A DNA stretch of 27,419 nt from Prolixibacteraceae bacterium (GCA_018399395.1 JAGYOI010000001.1:1-27419), one strand, 5' to 3'. Counted from the first letter of the stretch, positions 8,908 through 17,546 are shown. A program made the numbers and translations. The notes: generated by a model not told the origin, from the sequence alone.

Positions 8908-10095
8908 TTATTCTACTACTACTTTGAATGAACTAACTTTATTGTTCATGTCGGTTGTGTTTACTATATACATTCCTCTTTTCAGACCAGCAAGTGAAAC
9001 TTTTCTAGCCAATTCATTAACTTCGGTTACTTTTGCGCCCAATAAGTTATATACCTCTATTTTTGCAACCTCGCGGTTTACATACAATATATCATTTGTT
9101 GGGGTTGGGTACACTTTAAGGTCGTTCGATGTTATATCATCTACTCCAACAATGTCAGAAAACATTGCATAGCCAGCATAATATGTGCTCCACCATACCT
9201 CGTTGCTAGTTGAGCTGAACAATGCTTCAATACTTTTATCCTGGGTCAAAGTATCGCGGTCAATAATTTTTACGTCAAATGAGAACTTTTCAACTTCTTG
9301 TGGGGTAACTAAACCACCTAAAGTTTTTTCAATGTTGAATTTCCATATTGCTTCCCATGTTGTATTACCTGTTTGTTTAAACTGACCTACCTTCATTCCT
9401 AAATCCTTGTCCCAGTCAGGAGCCGTCCCTGAATGTGTCCAGTAATCTTCTCCGGTAGAATCTGACATTTCAGTAAAGTAAAATGAAGATTCAAGTTGAA
9501 TAGGAATGGTGTCGTTATCGTAAAAATCTAAATTGGCCAGGGCTTTACCAGCACCCATTGTTCCCCAACGGGCTATAACATGCTCGTTGTCTTCAGTAGC
9601 CCTGGGGGTAAATGGCCAGTCTTCTTTAGGAAGATAATCAGCGTACGATGCCCACATTAATTCTATGGCTTCTTGTCCGGGGATAATCTCGTTGTCGGTT
9701 ACTTTGAATAGGATATAAACATCATCATCGTCAAAGAAACCTTTAATTTCTGCAGAAAAGTCTTCAGCATTATCAGGAAGCCTTTTTGCATCTTCTGATT
9801 CAAGATAATTGTTAACAGGGGCTGCATCAGTTTCAATTAAATCCCATACATCGCTAACACCTTCAGTGTCCATGTCAAAACCGGTGTAATAATCCAAATC
9901 GAGCGTTAATTTACCATCAGCCTTAAAGTCGGTGGCCCATTCAGGATCCATCATGCCCCAGTTAACACCTTCCCAGCGAACGCTGTCAGTTCCAACGTTT
10001 GAGTAACTCCACTCAGCAAACTGGGCAAACAAATTTGTTGAACTCATACTAATTATTGTAACTAGTACAATAAATTTTAGGTAACTTTTTTTCAT
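8908..10095 (-). CDS. CBM9-like carbohydrate-binding protein with T9SS C-terminal sorting domain
   Basis: Predicted exported, cell-surface or secreted sugar-binding protein of 395 residues. It has a signal peptide (1-25, ending LFAQ). The central region, about 45-315, carries features of the CBM9/DOMON-like beta-sandwich: DGKLTLDLDYY.. near the start and FDDDDVYILFKVTDNEI, the usual phrase of this family. No catalytic motif is seen. The last ~75 residues are a type A T9SS sorting domain (LKVYPTPTNDILYV, IEVYNLLGAKV, GLKRGMYIVNT, FKVVVE). It is the first gene transcribed in the susCD direction, behind a good promoter-like box at 10260-10290, with a 147-bp gap and hairpin before susC. That position suggests a surface capture protein for the same glycan. 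The exact CBM family is uncertain. Confidence 0.82.
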   Translation of the reverse strand: MKKSYLKFIVLVTIISMSSTNLFAQFAEWSYSNVGTDSVRWEGVNWGMMDPEWATDFKADGKLTLDLDYYTGFDMDTEGVSDVWDLIETDAAPVNNYLESEDAKRLPDNAEDFSAEIKGFFDDDDVYILFKVTDNEIIPGQEAIELMWASYADYLPKEDWPFTPRATEDNEHVIARWGTMGAGKALANLDFYDNDTIPIQLESSFYFTEMSDSTGEDYWTHSGTAPDWDKDLGMKVGQFKQTGNTTWEAIWKFNIEKTLGGLVTPQEVEKFSFDVKIIDRDTLTQDKSIEALFSSTSNEVWWSTYYAGYAMFSDIVGVDDITSNDLKVYPTPTNDILYVNREVAKIEVYNLLGAKVTEVNELARKVSLAGLKRGMYIVNTTDMNNKVSSFKVVVE

Positions 10096-10259
10096 AATAA
10101 ATAGTTTAGTTTAATGTTAATATGAAAATGATTAATATAAAAATAATTATCAAGAAAACGTAGGTTAAAAACTCAAGTATTCTTAACCGTTTTTCGCTTT
10201 TTTTGAATGCTTTTTTTTGAATGTGTTTTTTTATTTCCATTTTGAATATTTGCTCGAAA

Positions 10260-10290
10260 CAAATTTATCCACACTTTGGTGTAAATCAAT
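10260..10290 (-). promoter_or_regulatory. Bacteroidota-type promoter for the CBM9-susCD cluster
   Basis: On the minus strand a -7 box TAAATTTG (10260-10267) matches the TAnnTTTG consensus exactly. ATTG (10287-10290) sits 19 bases upstream, which is the spacing expected for the -33 TTTG-like element. It would give a leader of roughly 155 bases before the start codon at 10095, containing the T-tract repeats and a small inverted repeat. No transcription start has been measured, so this is a motif call. Confidence 0.55.
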
Positions 10291-10504
10291 ACAAAAAGCC
10301 TGCACAATGTTACAATATTTGTACAGCGAACAATACTTGCATGCTTTTGAATAAAATTTGCCATGATTTTTTGGGTTTTCGTCATAAAGGTATGTAAGCG
10401 GCACATAATGAAATAAATAAGAGCTGCACGTCAAATATTTTTCGCTTTGTACATCTGTAATGTTAATCCGTACAAATATGATATATTCGATACATTAATT
10501 CATT

Positions 10505-10512
10505 TACTTTTG
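10505..10512 (+). promoter_or_regulatory. Promoter -7 box for the transporter-epimerase operon
   Basis: TACTTTTG matches the Bacteroidota TAnnTTTG consensus exactly and lies 172 bases before the preferred start codon at 10685. No good -33 TTTG is seen 19-21 bases upstream, so the call is moderate. It could depend on an activator. Confidence 0.45.
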
Positions 10513-10684
10513 ATATGAGAGCGAAGCGGTTTTTCCAACTATTCGGAATACTTAAATTTAGAAATAAGCTTACAAAGTTAGTTATAGCCTAGATAAATAT
10601 TAACAATAGAGATAGTTTTTAAGTTGACAGCGACAGTTAATGTCGCTTTTAGCTATTTTATTAAATACAATTAAATGCATAATC

Positions 10685-12037
10685 ATGAGCAAGGTTCCTT
10701 TTAAGGAGAAAATAGGGTTTAGCCTGGGTGAATATTCTTCGAGCATTGTATGGCAAACCTTAATGTATTTTTTACCCATTTTTTATACCGATACTTTTGG
10801 TCTTACGGCAGGTGCTGTAGCTACCATGTTTTTTGTAGTTCGCATATTTGATGCTTTTACCGACCCTGTGATGGGCATGATTTCCGACAGGACCAATACA
10901 CGGTGGGGCAAGTACCGTCCGTTTATTTTATGGTTGGCCCTGCCGTTTGGTGCCGGGGCTGTACTAATGTTTACCACGCCCGAACTTGCAGGTAGCGCAA
11001 AACTTGTTTATGCCTATATAACTTATTCGGTTATGATGGTTATTTACACGGCCATTATGATACCTTATAATTCCCTTATTGGTGTAATTTCTCCTAACCC
11101 CGATGAACGGACAGCAGTTTCGTCCTATAAATTTGTTTTTGCTTACGCAGCCGGTTTCTCGGTGCAATTATTACTGATGCCATTGGTGGCAAAGCTCGGG
11201 GCAGGCAACGATGCCAAAGGGTATCAAATGGCCATGTTGATTTTTGCCAGCATATCGGTGGTGTTTCTTTTAATTTCGTTTGCATCGGTGCGCGAGCGTG
11301 TAAAAACCAAAAAGGAGCAGCAATCAAAAATCAGGGAAGATCTTTCTGATCTGATAAAAAACCGGCCGTGGGTTATTTTGTTTGCGTTATCGTTGGTTAC
11401 GCTTATTTATGTTGCCATACGCAGTGCCGATATTGCCTACTATTTTAAATACGTGTTAGATAAAGAACAGGAATCGGGTAAGTTTATGGCAATAGGCACG
11501 GCTTTCGTGCTGTTGGGGGTTATGCCTACCAAATGGTTGTCGGCAAAAATTGGTAAACGGAACCTGTATATTATTTGTATGGCCGTAATTACTGTTTCGT
11601 CGTTGGTGTTTTACGTGGCCAGGCCAAACCAGATGTGGCTGATTTACACTGCACAAATAATTTTTTCGTTTGCATCGGGGCCTACTATGCCTTTGCTTTG
11701 GTCTATGCTGGCCGATAGTGCCGATTACTCCGAATGGAAAAACAACCGGCGGGCTACCGGTCTGGTATATTCTGCCGCTACTTTTGCCCAAAAAGCAGGG
11801 TTTTCGCTGGGCGGTGCCATTGTAATGGTCATTATCTCAATGTATGGATTCGTAGCCAACCAGGTGCAGACCGAATTGGCCATAACAGGAATAAAACTTT
11901 CACTGAGTGTAGTGCCAGCGGCAGTTTCCTTTTTGGGAATTATACTTCTGTTTTTTTATCCGCTTAACGATAAAAAAGTAAAAGAAATAGAGCAGGAATT
12001 AATTGAACGAAAAAACTTAGAAAAAATAAAACAATAA
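10685..12037 (+). CDS. GPH-family (MelB-like) glycoside:cation symporter
   Basis: Inner-membrane importer of small glycosides, pentosides or hexuronides coupled to Na+ or H+. The 450 residues have about twelve hydrophobic segments. The GPH signature FDAFTDPVMGMISDRT..RWGKYRPF appears near residues 55-80. Asp56 and Asp60 align with the MelB cation-site aspartates (D55/D59, from family knowledge). I chose the ATG at 10685 (MSKVPFKEKIGFSLGE) over the in-frame ATG at 10640, because family members begin with this segment and the extra 15 residues look like leader sequence. The upstream ATG also sits beside the small inverted repeat 10629-10647. It is the first gene of an operon with the epimerase-like gene 4 bp downstream. 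Substrate is unknown. Confidence 0.93.
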   Translation: MSKVPFKEKIGFSLGEYSSSIVWQTLMYFLPIFYTDTFGLTAGAVATMFFVVRIFDAFTDPVMGMISDRTNTRWGKYRPFILWLALPFGAGAVLMFTTPELAGSAKLVYAYITYSVMMVIYTAIMIPYNSLIGVISPNPDERTAVSSYKFVFAYAAGFSVQLLLMPLVAKLGAGNDAKGYQMAMLIFASISVVFLLISFASVRERVKTKKEQQSKIREDLSDLIKNRPWVILFALSLVTLIYVAIRSADIAYYFKYVLDKEQESGKFMAIGTAFVLLGVMPTKWLSAKIGKRNLYIICMAVITVSSLVFYVARPNQMWLIYTAQIIFSFASGPTMPLLWSMLADSADYSEWKNNRRATGLVYSAATFAQKAGFSLGGAIVMVIISMYGFVANQVQTELAITGIKLSLSVVPAAVSFLGIILLFFYPLNDKKVKEIEQELIERKNLEKIKQ

Positions 12038-12041
12038 AATC

Positions 12042-13832
12042 ATGAAAATAGATTTAAAGACAACAAAGTGGATAAAATTTGTATGTATTTTTTTAATAAT
12101 GCTTGCATGTTATAAAGGTGTTAATGCCCAGGATAAAATAAAGGGCAGCGATGATATTAGCGATTATTTAACCCATCCGGAAAAGGTCATTGACTTTGTT
12201 GAACACGAAATTGATTTTTGGAAGCAACGCATCGACAGTGTTAACGGGGGGTATGATACGGATGATTACTCCAATTCAAAATCGTTTTGTGCGCAATCGC
12301 GTTTGGGCTATGCTTTCTCTAAAGCTTATGCATTAACAGGTAACAAAGAATACCTCGATTATGCCAACTTTGCACTTGACTTTTTATACCAATATGGTTG
12401 GGATGAAACGAATGAGGGATGGTATTTCGCATCGGACAGTAATGGTGTTGTACCTATAACTACAGGGTACTGGGCACAAATGTATAATGATGTAAAATGG
12501 AGTTTTCAGCAACACTATGCATTGGTTGGTATTGCCAGTATGTTAGAAGTAACCCAGTCAGCCAAACATAAGGAATGGTTCCAAAAAGGGTTAAATTCAA
12601 ATTACACCAACTTATGGCACGACGATGAAAAGAACTACGGTTATTATGCCCAGGCAAACCAGGATTGGAGCAACAAAGGGGGCAAGGGATTCACACCTAC
12701 GGTTGATGCCATGACCACCCATGCTTTTGCAGCCTATCATTTAAACGAAACCCCCGAAAACGAACAAAGGGTGATTCATTTGGCCAACAATTGTGTAGAC
12801 CATCTGGGGGCCAGCATGGATAAGGACTATGTAAAGGTAGGCTTTGCGGAAGGATACAATACAAATTGGGAGATTTATCATGAAAGCAAAGGGGGCAGTA
12901 CCGGACATGTAATTAAAACCGGGTGGTGTTTGGCCAGGGCGTATTTGATTACCGGCAACGAAATATACCGTGAAACTGCCCGGAAAATGATTATGAATAT
13001 ATGGGAAACAGGTGGTTACGACATGGAAAATGGAGGACCATTTATGGGCTATAACTGGGGAACTGGCAAATATAATCATGGAAAAGACTACTGGATGTTG
13101 GAACAAGCGTTAACCGGCGGACTGATAAATTATTTTATATCAGAGTCGGAACCCGACAAGCGGGTTTACCTGAAAATGGCCAGCGAATCGTTGGATTTTT
13201 TTATGGACCATTTTGTGGATACGGTAAACGGAGGATCATATTCGCAAACAAATAATACCGGTGGCGTGACCAAAGAAACCAAAGGGGACTTATTTAAAGC
13301 TGGTTACCATGCCGTTGAAATGGCTTATTATACTTATTTATATTCAACCATTTACTTAAATGATGAAATATTAAAGCTCTACTACAATTTTGAGCCCGGT
13401 GAGGCCCGTACTATAAAACTTACCCCGCTGGCTATTCAGCAAGATTCACTAATTATAGATCATGTAACGTTTAACGGACAAGAATATAACGAGTTTAATG
13501 CCCGGGAAAGAGAGATTGAACTGGCCCAAAATCAGGGAGGAGAATTTTTGGTGGCCTTTAGGAAACCCAATAAAGATGAGCTTGTGACCAGTGCCGACAA
13601 AACAAATGAAAATATAAACATAACGGTTTATCCTAACCCGTCGTCGGATGTTTTTACTTTCGTGTCGAATAATGAAATAAACAACATTAAAGTATATAAC
13701 GCCATGGGACAAATGGTGTTATCAGCTAATGAACATGTAATAAACCTGGCATCCTGCCAAAAAGGCTTTTATGTTGCCGTGGTTACACATTATAATGGAA
13801 AACAAATGGTTAAGCAAATTATAAAGAATTAG
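12042..13832 (+). CDS. Exported AGE-superfamily (N-acylglucosamine/cellobiose 2-epimerase-like) protein with T9SS sorting domain
   Basis: Predicted (alpha/alpha)6-barrel sugar epimerase or isomerase of 596 residues. A signal peptide (about 1-29, ending GVNAQ) is followed by the AGE-like domain (about 45-445) and a type A T9SS sorting domain (about 525-596, VYPNPSSDVF.., IKVYNAMGQMV). Candidate catalytic residues are Arg87 (CAQSR), His227 (TTHAFAAYH), His289 (STGHVI) and His423 (KAGYH). Their spacing (140, 62, 134) closely follows the Arg/His/His/His set I recall for Rhodothermus cellobiose 2-epimerase. The usual Glu of the GHxxE motif is Lys292 here. Known AGE enzymes act in the cytoplasm, so surface export is unusual. 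It sits 4 bp after the symporter and 4 bp before the nucleoside-hydrolase-like gene. It could be an epimerase, a mannose-isomerase-like enzyme or a non-catalytic binding protein. Confidence 0.82.
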   Translation: MKIDLKTTKWIKFVCIFLIMLACYKGVNAQDKIKGSDDISDYLTHPEKVIDFVEHEIDFWKQRIDSVNGGYDTDDYSNSKSFCAQSRLGYAFSKAYALTGNKEYLDYANFALDFLYQYGWDETNEGWYFASDSNGVVPITTGYWAQMYNDVKWSFQQHYALVGIASMLEVTQSAKHKEWFQKGLNSNYTNLWHDDEKNYGYYAQANQDWSNKGGKGFTPTVDAMTTHAFAAYHLNETPENEQRVIHLANNCVDHLGASMDKDYVKVGFAEGYNTNWEIYHESKGGSTGHVIKTGWCLARAYLITGNEIYRETARKMIMNIWETGGYDMENGGPFMGYNWGTGKYNHGKDYWMLEQALTGGLINYFISESEPDKRVYLKMASESLDFFMDHFVDTVNGGSYSQTNNTGGVTKETKGDLFKAGYHAVEMAYYTYLYSTIYLNDEILKLYYNFEPGEARTIKLTPLAIQQDSLIIDHVTFNGQEYNEFNAREREIELAQNQGGEFLVAFRKPNKDELVTSADKTNENINITVYPNPSSDVFTFVSNNEINNIKVYNAMGQMVLSANEHVINLASCQKGFYVAVVTHYNGKQMVKQIIKN

Positions 13833-13836
13833 TATC

Positions 13837-14865
13837 ATGAAATGGACAGCTTTTTTTATCGTGATTTGTTTTTTTGCCTATGGCTGCGATATAGCTTCCC
13901 ATAAGGAGAACAGCAAAGCGAAGATAATTTTTGATACCGATTTTGGATACGATGCCGATGATTTGGGTGCCCTTGCCATGCTTCATTATTTTATAGAGAA
14001 TGATGAATGCGAATTGCTGGGCATAGCCTGTTGGTCCAATGAAAGGTACGGGGTGTCTGCCATTGATGCTGTAAACCGTTTTTACGAACATGGTGATATT
14101 CCCATTGGCGTGCGTAAAAAAGACGGTGCCTGGGATTGCGACTGGTCATACGGAAAACCGCTAGCCCTTAGCCTTCCTTATAGTAGAACCTATGAGAATG
14201 TGCCCCACACCAATGTTTTATACCGGCAGCTTTTGGCCAATCAGCCCGATAAAAGTGTAACCATTGTTACTGTGGGTGGGCTCGATAACATCAAAAACCT
14301 TTTACTTACCGGATCCGATAGTATTTCATCGCTCACTGGCATAGAATTGCTGCATAAAAAAGTGAAGCTTTTCTCGGTAATGGGTGGTGCCTTCCCTAAA
14401 CAGGAAGACTCAGAGGGAGAGGTGAACTTTAAAGGTGGCGGGAAAGGGGTCACTAAGTTTGTGCTTGAACAGACAAAAGGTATCCCCTTTGTATTCGCTG
14501 GCTACGAAATTGGTGATGTAATAAGGTCGGGTAATGCCCTAAACAGCTTGCCCGAAAAACATCCGTTGTACCTGGGTTTTTATAAATTCAGCAAAGATGC
14601 CCCCTGGGTAAAAGACCGGTTCAAAGGTGAAATTTTTGATAATGCCTCTTTCGACCAGATAGCAGTGTATTATGCTGTGCGTGAGACCGGAGATGAGTGT
14701 TTTAATTTAATTGGTGACGGATACTGCGAGGTAGACAGCCTGGGTAAAAACCAATGGGTAACAGAACCTTCCGGCTTTAATCATCATTATTTAAAATTAT
14801 TAGCGGAACCGGCAATTGTGAGCCATAAAATTGAGAGTTTAATGCTCGGTTTGGAGCATTATTAA
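13837..14865 (+). CDS. Nucleoside-hydrolase-fold lipoprotein (IU-NH-like; substrate uncertain)
   Basis: A 342-residue predicted lipoprotein (signal FFAYGC, Cys17). Residues 33-42 read DTDFGYDADD, the calcium- and ribose-binding Asp cluster of the inosine-uridine nucleoside hydrolase fold. The middle has the expected TIVTVGGLDNIKNLL and VKLFSVMGGAF strands. Near the C-terminus the family's HD pair (general-acid His in classic enzymes) is replaced by SFDQIAVYYAV, so the classic active-site His appears absent. Proteins of this sub-type occur in Bacteroidota PULs and their substrates are mostly unknown; the ligand may be a glycoside rather than a nucleoside. It is the last gene of the symporter operon, 4 bp after the AGE-like gene, and converges with GH92 33 bp away. 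Periplasmic location is inferred from the lack of acidic residues right after the Cys beyond Asp18. Confidence 0.8.
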   Translation: MKWTAFFIVICFFAYGCDIASHKENSKAKIIFDTDFGYDADDLGALAMLHYFIENDECELLGIACWSNERYGVSAIDAVNRFYEHGDIPIGVRKKDGAWDCDWSYGKPLALSLPYSRTYENVPHTNVLYRQLLANQPDKSVTIVTVGGLDNIKNLLLTGSDSISSLTGIELLHKKVKLFSVMGGAFPKQEDSEGEVNFKGGGKGVTKFVLEQTKGIPFVFAGYEIGDVIRSGNALNSLPEKHPLYLGFYKFSKDAPWVKDRFKGEIFDNASFDQIAVYYAVRETGDECFNLIGDGYCEVDSLGKNQWVTEPSGFNHHYLKLLAEPAIVSHKIESLMLGLEHY

Positions 14866-14898
14866 ACGTTGTTTTACCCATAAATCAGCGTTTTGAGT

Positions 14899-17115
14899 TT
14901 ATTTTAGCATCAATTTCAAGGTGCCACCTTTCACAATATCAGAATGGTAAAGCATTGGCTTTTGTAAAGGCTGGTTGTTGAGTATCATGCTATCGATAAC
15001 CACCGACCCCGGGGTTTTATGTTGGGTCAAAATACTAAACTCTTCACCGCTATAATAGTCTGTATCCAGATGGATGGTGATTTCATCAAATACGGGTGAG
15101 GTAATCTGGTAGTAATCGGTGCCAGCACAATCGGGGTAAATACCCATCATGCTAAAAGCCAGCCAGGCTGAAATTGTACCTGCATCGTCATTTCCTGGCA
15201 GGCCGTTGTGGTCGGTGCCAAATTCCTGTTCAATTAAATGCCGGGTAATTTTTTGCGTACGGTGCGCTTGTCCATCAATATAATTAAACAAGTAGGGATA
15301 ATTTATGTCAGGCTCGTTATCGATGGTAAAGTTTTTTTCATCAAAACAACGTTGTAGTTTTTGGGTAAAAGCTTTTTCGCCCCCGTGCAAGGCTATCAGC
15401 CCCTGTGGGTCGTAGGGTACAAAAAAGGAGTATTGCCAACTGTTGCCCTCAACAAAACCTGGGTTGGACCAACTGCCCTGCCAGCTATGTGGCGTGAACG
15501 GGCTAAACCAGGTGTCATCGGTGTATTTTGGACGGAAAAAACCGGTATCGGCATCATAATAATGCTTGTAGGCATTTTTGGCCCGTTTTTGCAGAAAACC
15601 GGCCTCGCTGGTTTTCCCCATTAACCGGGCAAATTCCGATACGGCCCAGTCGCCATAGGCATATTCAAGGCACTCTGAAACCATGCGAGGCTTGCCCCAT
15701 TCATCATCGGGGCCGCAATCGTCGTAAGGCAGAAATCCATATTTAGCGTAATATCCCTGCATTGGTCGCACAGGGTTGTTATTCGTATCCATGGCAATGT
15801 TAAGCATGGCTTGTAATGTGGCTGTGGTGTCAAAACTGGTCAGCCCTTTTACATACGAGTCCAGTACAACAATGGGTGCCGGGTCGCCGTTCATAACATA
15901 CGTCTCATCGGCTCCAAGCTCCCAAAAGGGCAACTGCCCGGTGGTTTGGGCCATGTCGGCCATGGTTTTTAGTATATCTGTTTGTATATCGGGGTAAGCC
16001 AGTGTTAACAGGGGGTGCAAGGTTCGGTAGGTATCCCAGAGCGAAAAAACAGTGTACTGGTGGCGCTCCCCGTGGGTGTTTTTTATTTCATTTGACATCA
16101 TTGCCGGGTATTCCCCGTTCACATCATCAATAATATTGGGGTGAATAAGTGCATGAAAAAGGGCAGTATAAAATTTCACTTTGTCATCATGGCTGCCCCC
16201 TTTTACCTCAATGGCCGATAAGCGTTCGTTCCATAAATTATTGGCTTCTTCACGGATGCTTTCAAAATCCCAACCGGCCTGCTCGGTTTCAAGGTTTTCA
16301 ATAGCATTTTCAATACTTACGTAAGAAATTCCCACCTTCAAAAGCACCGGTTTTTGCTCCAATTCATTAAACTGCAGGTAAGCCCCAATGCTGCTTCCCT
16401 CTTCAATCGATGATCCATGGTGCATTTCACGGTGGTTCCAGGTTCCAAATTGGGTAAACGGTGTTTGGGTTTCAATAACAAAATACAGGGTGTACTGGTT
16501 GTTGCAGTTACAAAACCCGCCTGCTTTATTGAACCCTATCACGCGGGTATCGGACACCTTTTTTACAAAAGCGCCACGACTTTCACTTAGTCCTTCGGTA
16601 ACATCGATAATTACATTTAACTGTTTTTCACCTTTCGGTATAATGTACCGGCTGAGGGTAGTTCTTTTTGTGGCGGTCACTTCAGCGGTAATGCCATAAT
16701 CATCGAGTAAAACTTTATAATAACCGGGCAGGGCCAATTCGTTGGAATAGTGTGAACGATTTTTGTGGTAATCGTTCGATAGGTATCCGGTGGTGGGCAT
16801 CAGGTTAAGGTTGGCAAAATCGCCACAGCCCACACCACTTAAATTGGTGTTGGCAAAACCGTAAAAATAGTTGTTATCGTAAAAATAGCGGGATCCCGTC
16901 CAACCTTTTTCTCTTGTATTGTGTGGCGCAATGTAGGTCATGCCATTGGGTACACTGGCACCTGGGAAGGTATTTCCTTTGTTGCCTGTGCCAATAAAGG
17001 GATTAACATAACTTGTTAGGGCAGATTGTGTGTTAGCCACATTGTTTTTGCAACCTGTGTTTATCAGTGAAAAACCTGAAATTACCAGTGTTAATAGTAA
17101 GATGTGCTTTAACAT
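14899..17115 (-). CDS. GH92 exo-alpha-mannosidase, periplasmic lipoprotein
   Basis: Ca2+-dependent inverting exo-alpha-mannosidase family of 738 residues. Lipidation is predicted at Cys22 (LINTGC), and the following residues (KNNVANTQ) lack the acidic surface-export signal, so a periplasmic location is likely. The N-terminal beta-sandwich (about 35-270) begins with the hallmark VNPFIGTGNKGNTFPGASVP and contains NLSGVGCGDF. The (alpha/alpha)6 domain has SLWDTYRTLHP (358-368), SECLEYAYGDW (480-490), the general-acid region EGNSWQY (Glu556) and the base region GLPGNDDAGTISAW (Asp643/Asp644). All the expected motifs are present. In the usual MxGDHA motif the His is Pro410-region DPAPI (410-414), a small departure. 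The gene is transcribed alone, divergently from the GH94 operon. It would trim alpha-mannose from the imported glycan. Linkage (1,2/1,3/1,4/1,6) cannot be told. Confidence 0.95.
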   Translation of the reverse strand: MLKHILLLTLVISGFSLINTGCKNNVANTQSALTSYVNPFIGTGNKGNTFPGASVPNGMTYIAPHNTREKGWTGSRYFYDNNYFYGFANTNLSGVGCGDFANLNLMPTTGYLSNDYHKNRSHYSNELALPGYYKVLLDDYGITAEVTATKRTTLSRYIIPKGEKQLNVIIDVTEGLSESRGAFVKKVSDTRVIGFNKAGGFCNCNNQYTLYFVIETQTPFTQFGTWNHREMHHGSSIEEGSSIGAYLQFNELEQKPVLLKVGISYVSIENAIENLETEQAGWDFESIREEANNLWNERLSAIEVKGGSHDDKVKFYTALFHALIHPNIIDDVNGEYPAMMSNEIKNTHGERHQYTVFSLWDTYRTLHPLLTLAYPDIQTDILKTMADMAQTTGQLPFWELGADETYVMNGDPAPIVVLDSYVKGLTSFDTTATLQAMLNIAMDTNNNPVRPMQGYYAKYGFLPYDDCGPDDEWGKPRMVSECLEYAYGDWAVSEFARLMGKTSEAGFLQKRAKNAYKHYYDADTGFFRPKYTDDTWFSPFTPHSWQGSWSNPGFVEGNSWQYSFFVPYDPQGLIALHGGEKAFTQKLQRCFDEKNFTIDNEPDINYPYLFNYIDGQAHRTQKITRHLIEQEFGTDHNGLPGNDDAGTISAWLAFSMMGIYPDCAGTDYYQITSPVFDEITIHLDTDYYSGEEFSILTQHKTPGSVVIDSMILNNQPLQKPMLYHSDIVKGGTLKLMLK

Positions 17116-17546
17116 TTTTAACTGTATTTTAAAGTTTAAATTTAAATATAAACAGTTTAGCTAAAATAATCGGTATGCCATAAGCTGGGTTTCTTTAAAA
17201 TCCCTGTTTCTTCTATTAAAGTGTACGATTTTTTCACAAGCTGGCCTTTTATTAAAACGATAAACCAACAATTAGTTAAACAATAAAATATCATCTGCGA
17301 GATGAAAAATAGATATTAGTATAAAACTGTATGATACTCCTAAAATTAAACCACTATAATTTTTAGTATTGCCACTAAATAGAGGCTTTATTTATAATAG
17401 TTAGGGATGTTATGATGCAAGTTTTCCTAGGATTGAATTAAAGTGGAAATATCTTATTATAAACATTCGGGAAAATGGTATAAGCCAACTCACTTCTGAT
17501 AGCATATTTTTGAGAATAATAAACCAACTAAATTTTTATTTAAGCA
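17116..17546. promoter_or_regulatory. Divergent intergenic region between GH92 and GH94
   Basis: 431 bp, AT-rich, with no credible gene. It must hold the promoters for GH92 (minus) and for the GH94 operon (plus). I see a TAnnTTTG box only on the plus strand (17505-17512). A 9-bp AT-rich inverted repeat (17340-17348 with 17357-17365, 8-base loop) is a possible operator. No tRNA, repeat array or insertion sequence is visible. Confidence 0.55.
17505..17512 (+). promoter_or_regulatory. Promoter -7 box for the GH94-GH27 operon
   Basis: TATTTTTG fits TAnnTTTG exactly and lies 34 bases before the GH94 start codon, so the leader would be about 25-30 bases. No clear TTTG occurs at -33, which suggests a weak or activated promoter. 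Confidence 0.45.

Larger units (their letters stand above)
10096..10684. promoter_or_regulatory. Divergent regulatory region, about 590 bp
   Basis: No convincing gene is present; the short open frames here translate to lysine-rich or low-complexity peptides. It separates the minus-strand CBM9-susCD cluster from the plus-strand transporter operon and has a promoter-like box on each strand (listed separately). Other structure: a 6-bp inverted repeat GGTTAA/TTAACC (10163-10168, 10183-10188), three T-tract plus TTTGAAT repeats at 10201-10247, and GTACAAA/TTTGTAC words at 10315-10324, 10446-10452 and 10470-10479. The first and last of these form an exact 10-bp inverted pair. These repeats are candidate sites for the PUL regulator. 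Confidence 0.6.

Noticed and set aside
10173..10434. Two overlapping minus-strand frames of 67 and 77 codons in the divergent intergenic region
   Set aside because: Their translations are lysine-rich or low-complexity products of A/T tracts, they overlap the promoter boxes, and neither has family features.
10640..12037. Longer symporter starting at ATG 10640
   Set aside because: The 15 extra residues are not family-like, the ATG overlaps a small inverted repeat, and MSKVPFKEK at 10685 is the usual beginning.
10685..14865. Sulfoquinovose (Yih-like) pathway from a GPH permease plus an AGE protein
   Set aside because: The AGE protein is exported with a T9SS tail, and no PfkB kinase, GH31 sulfoquinovosidase or sulfolactaldehyde enzyme is present.
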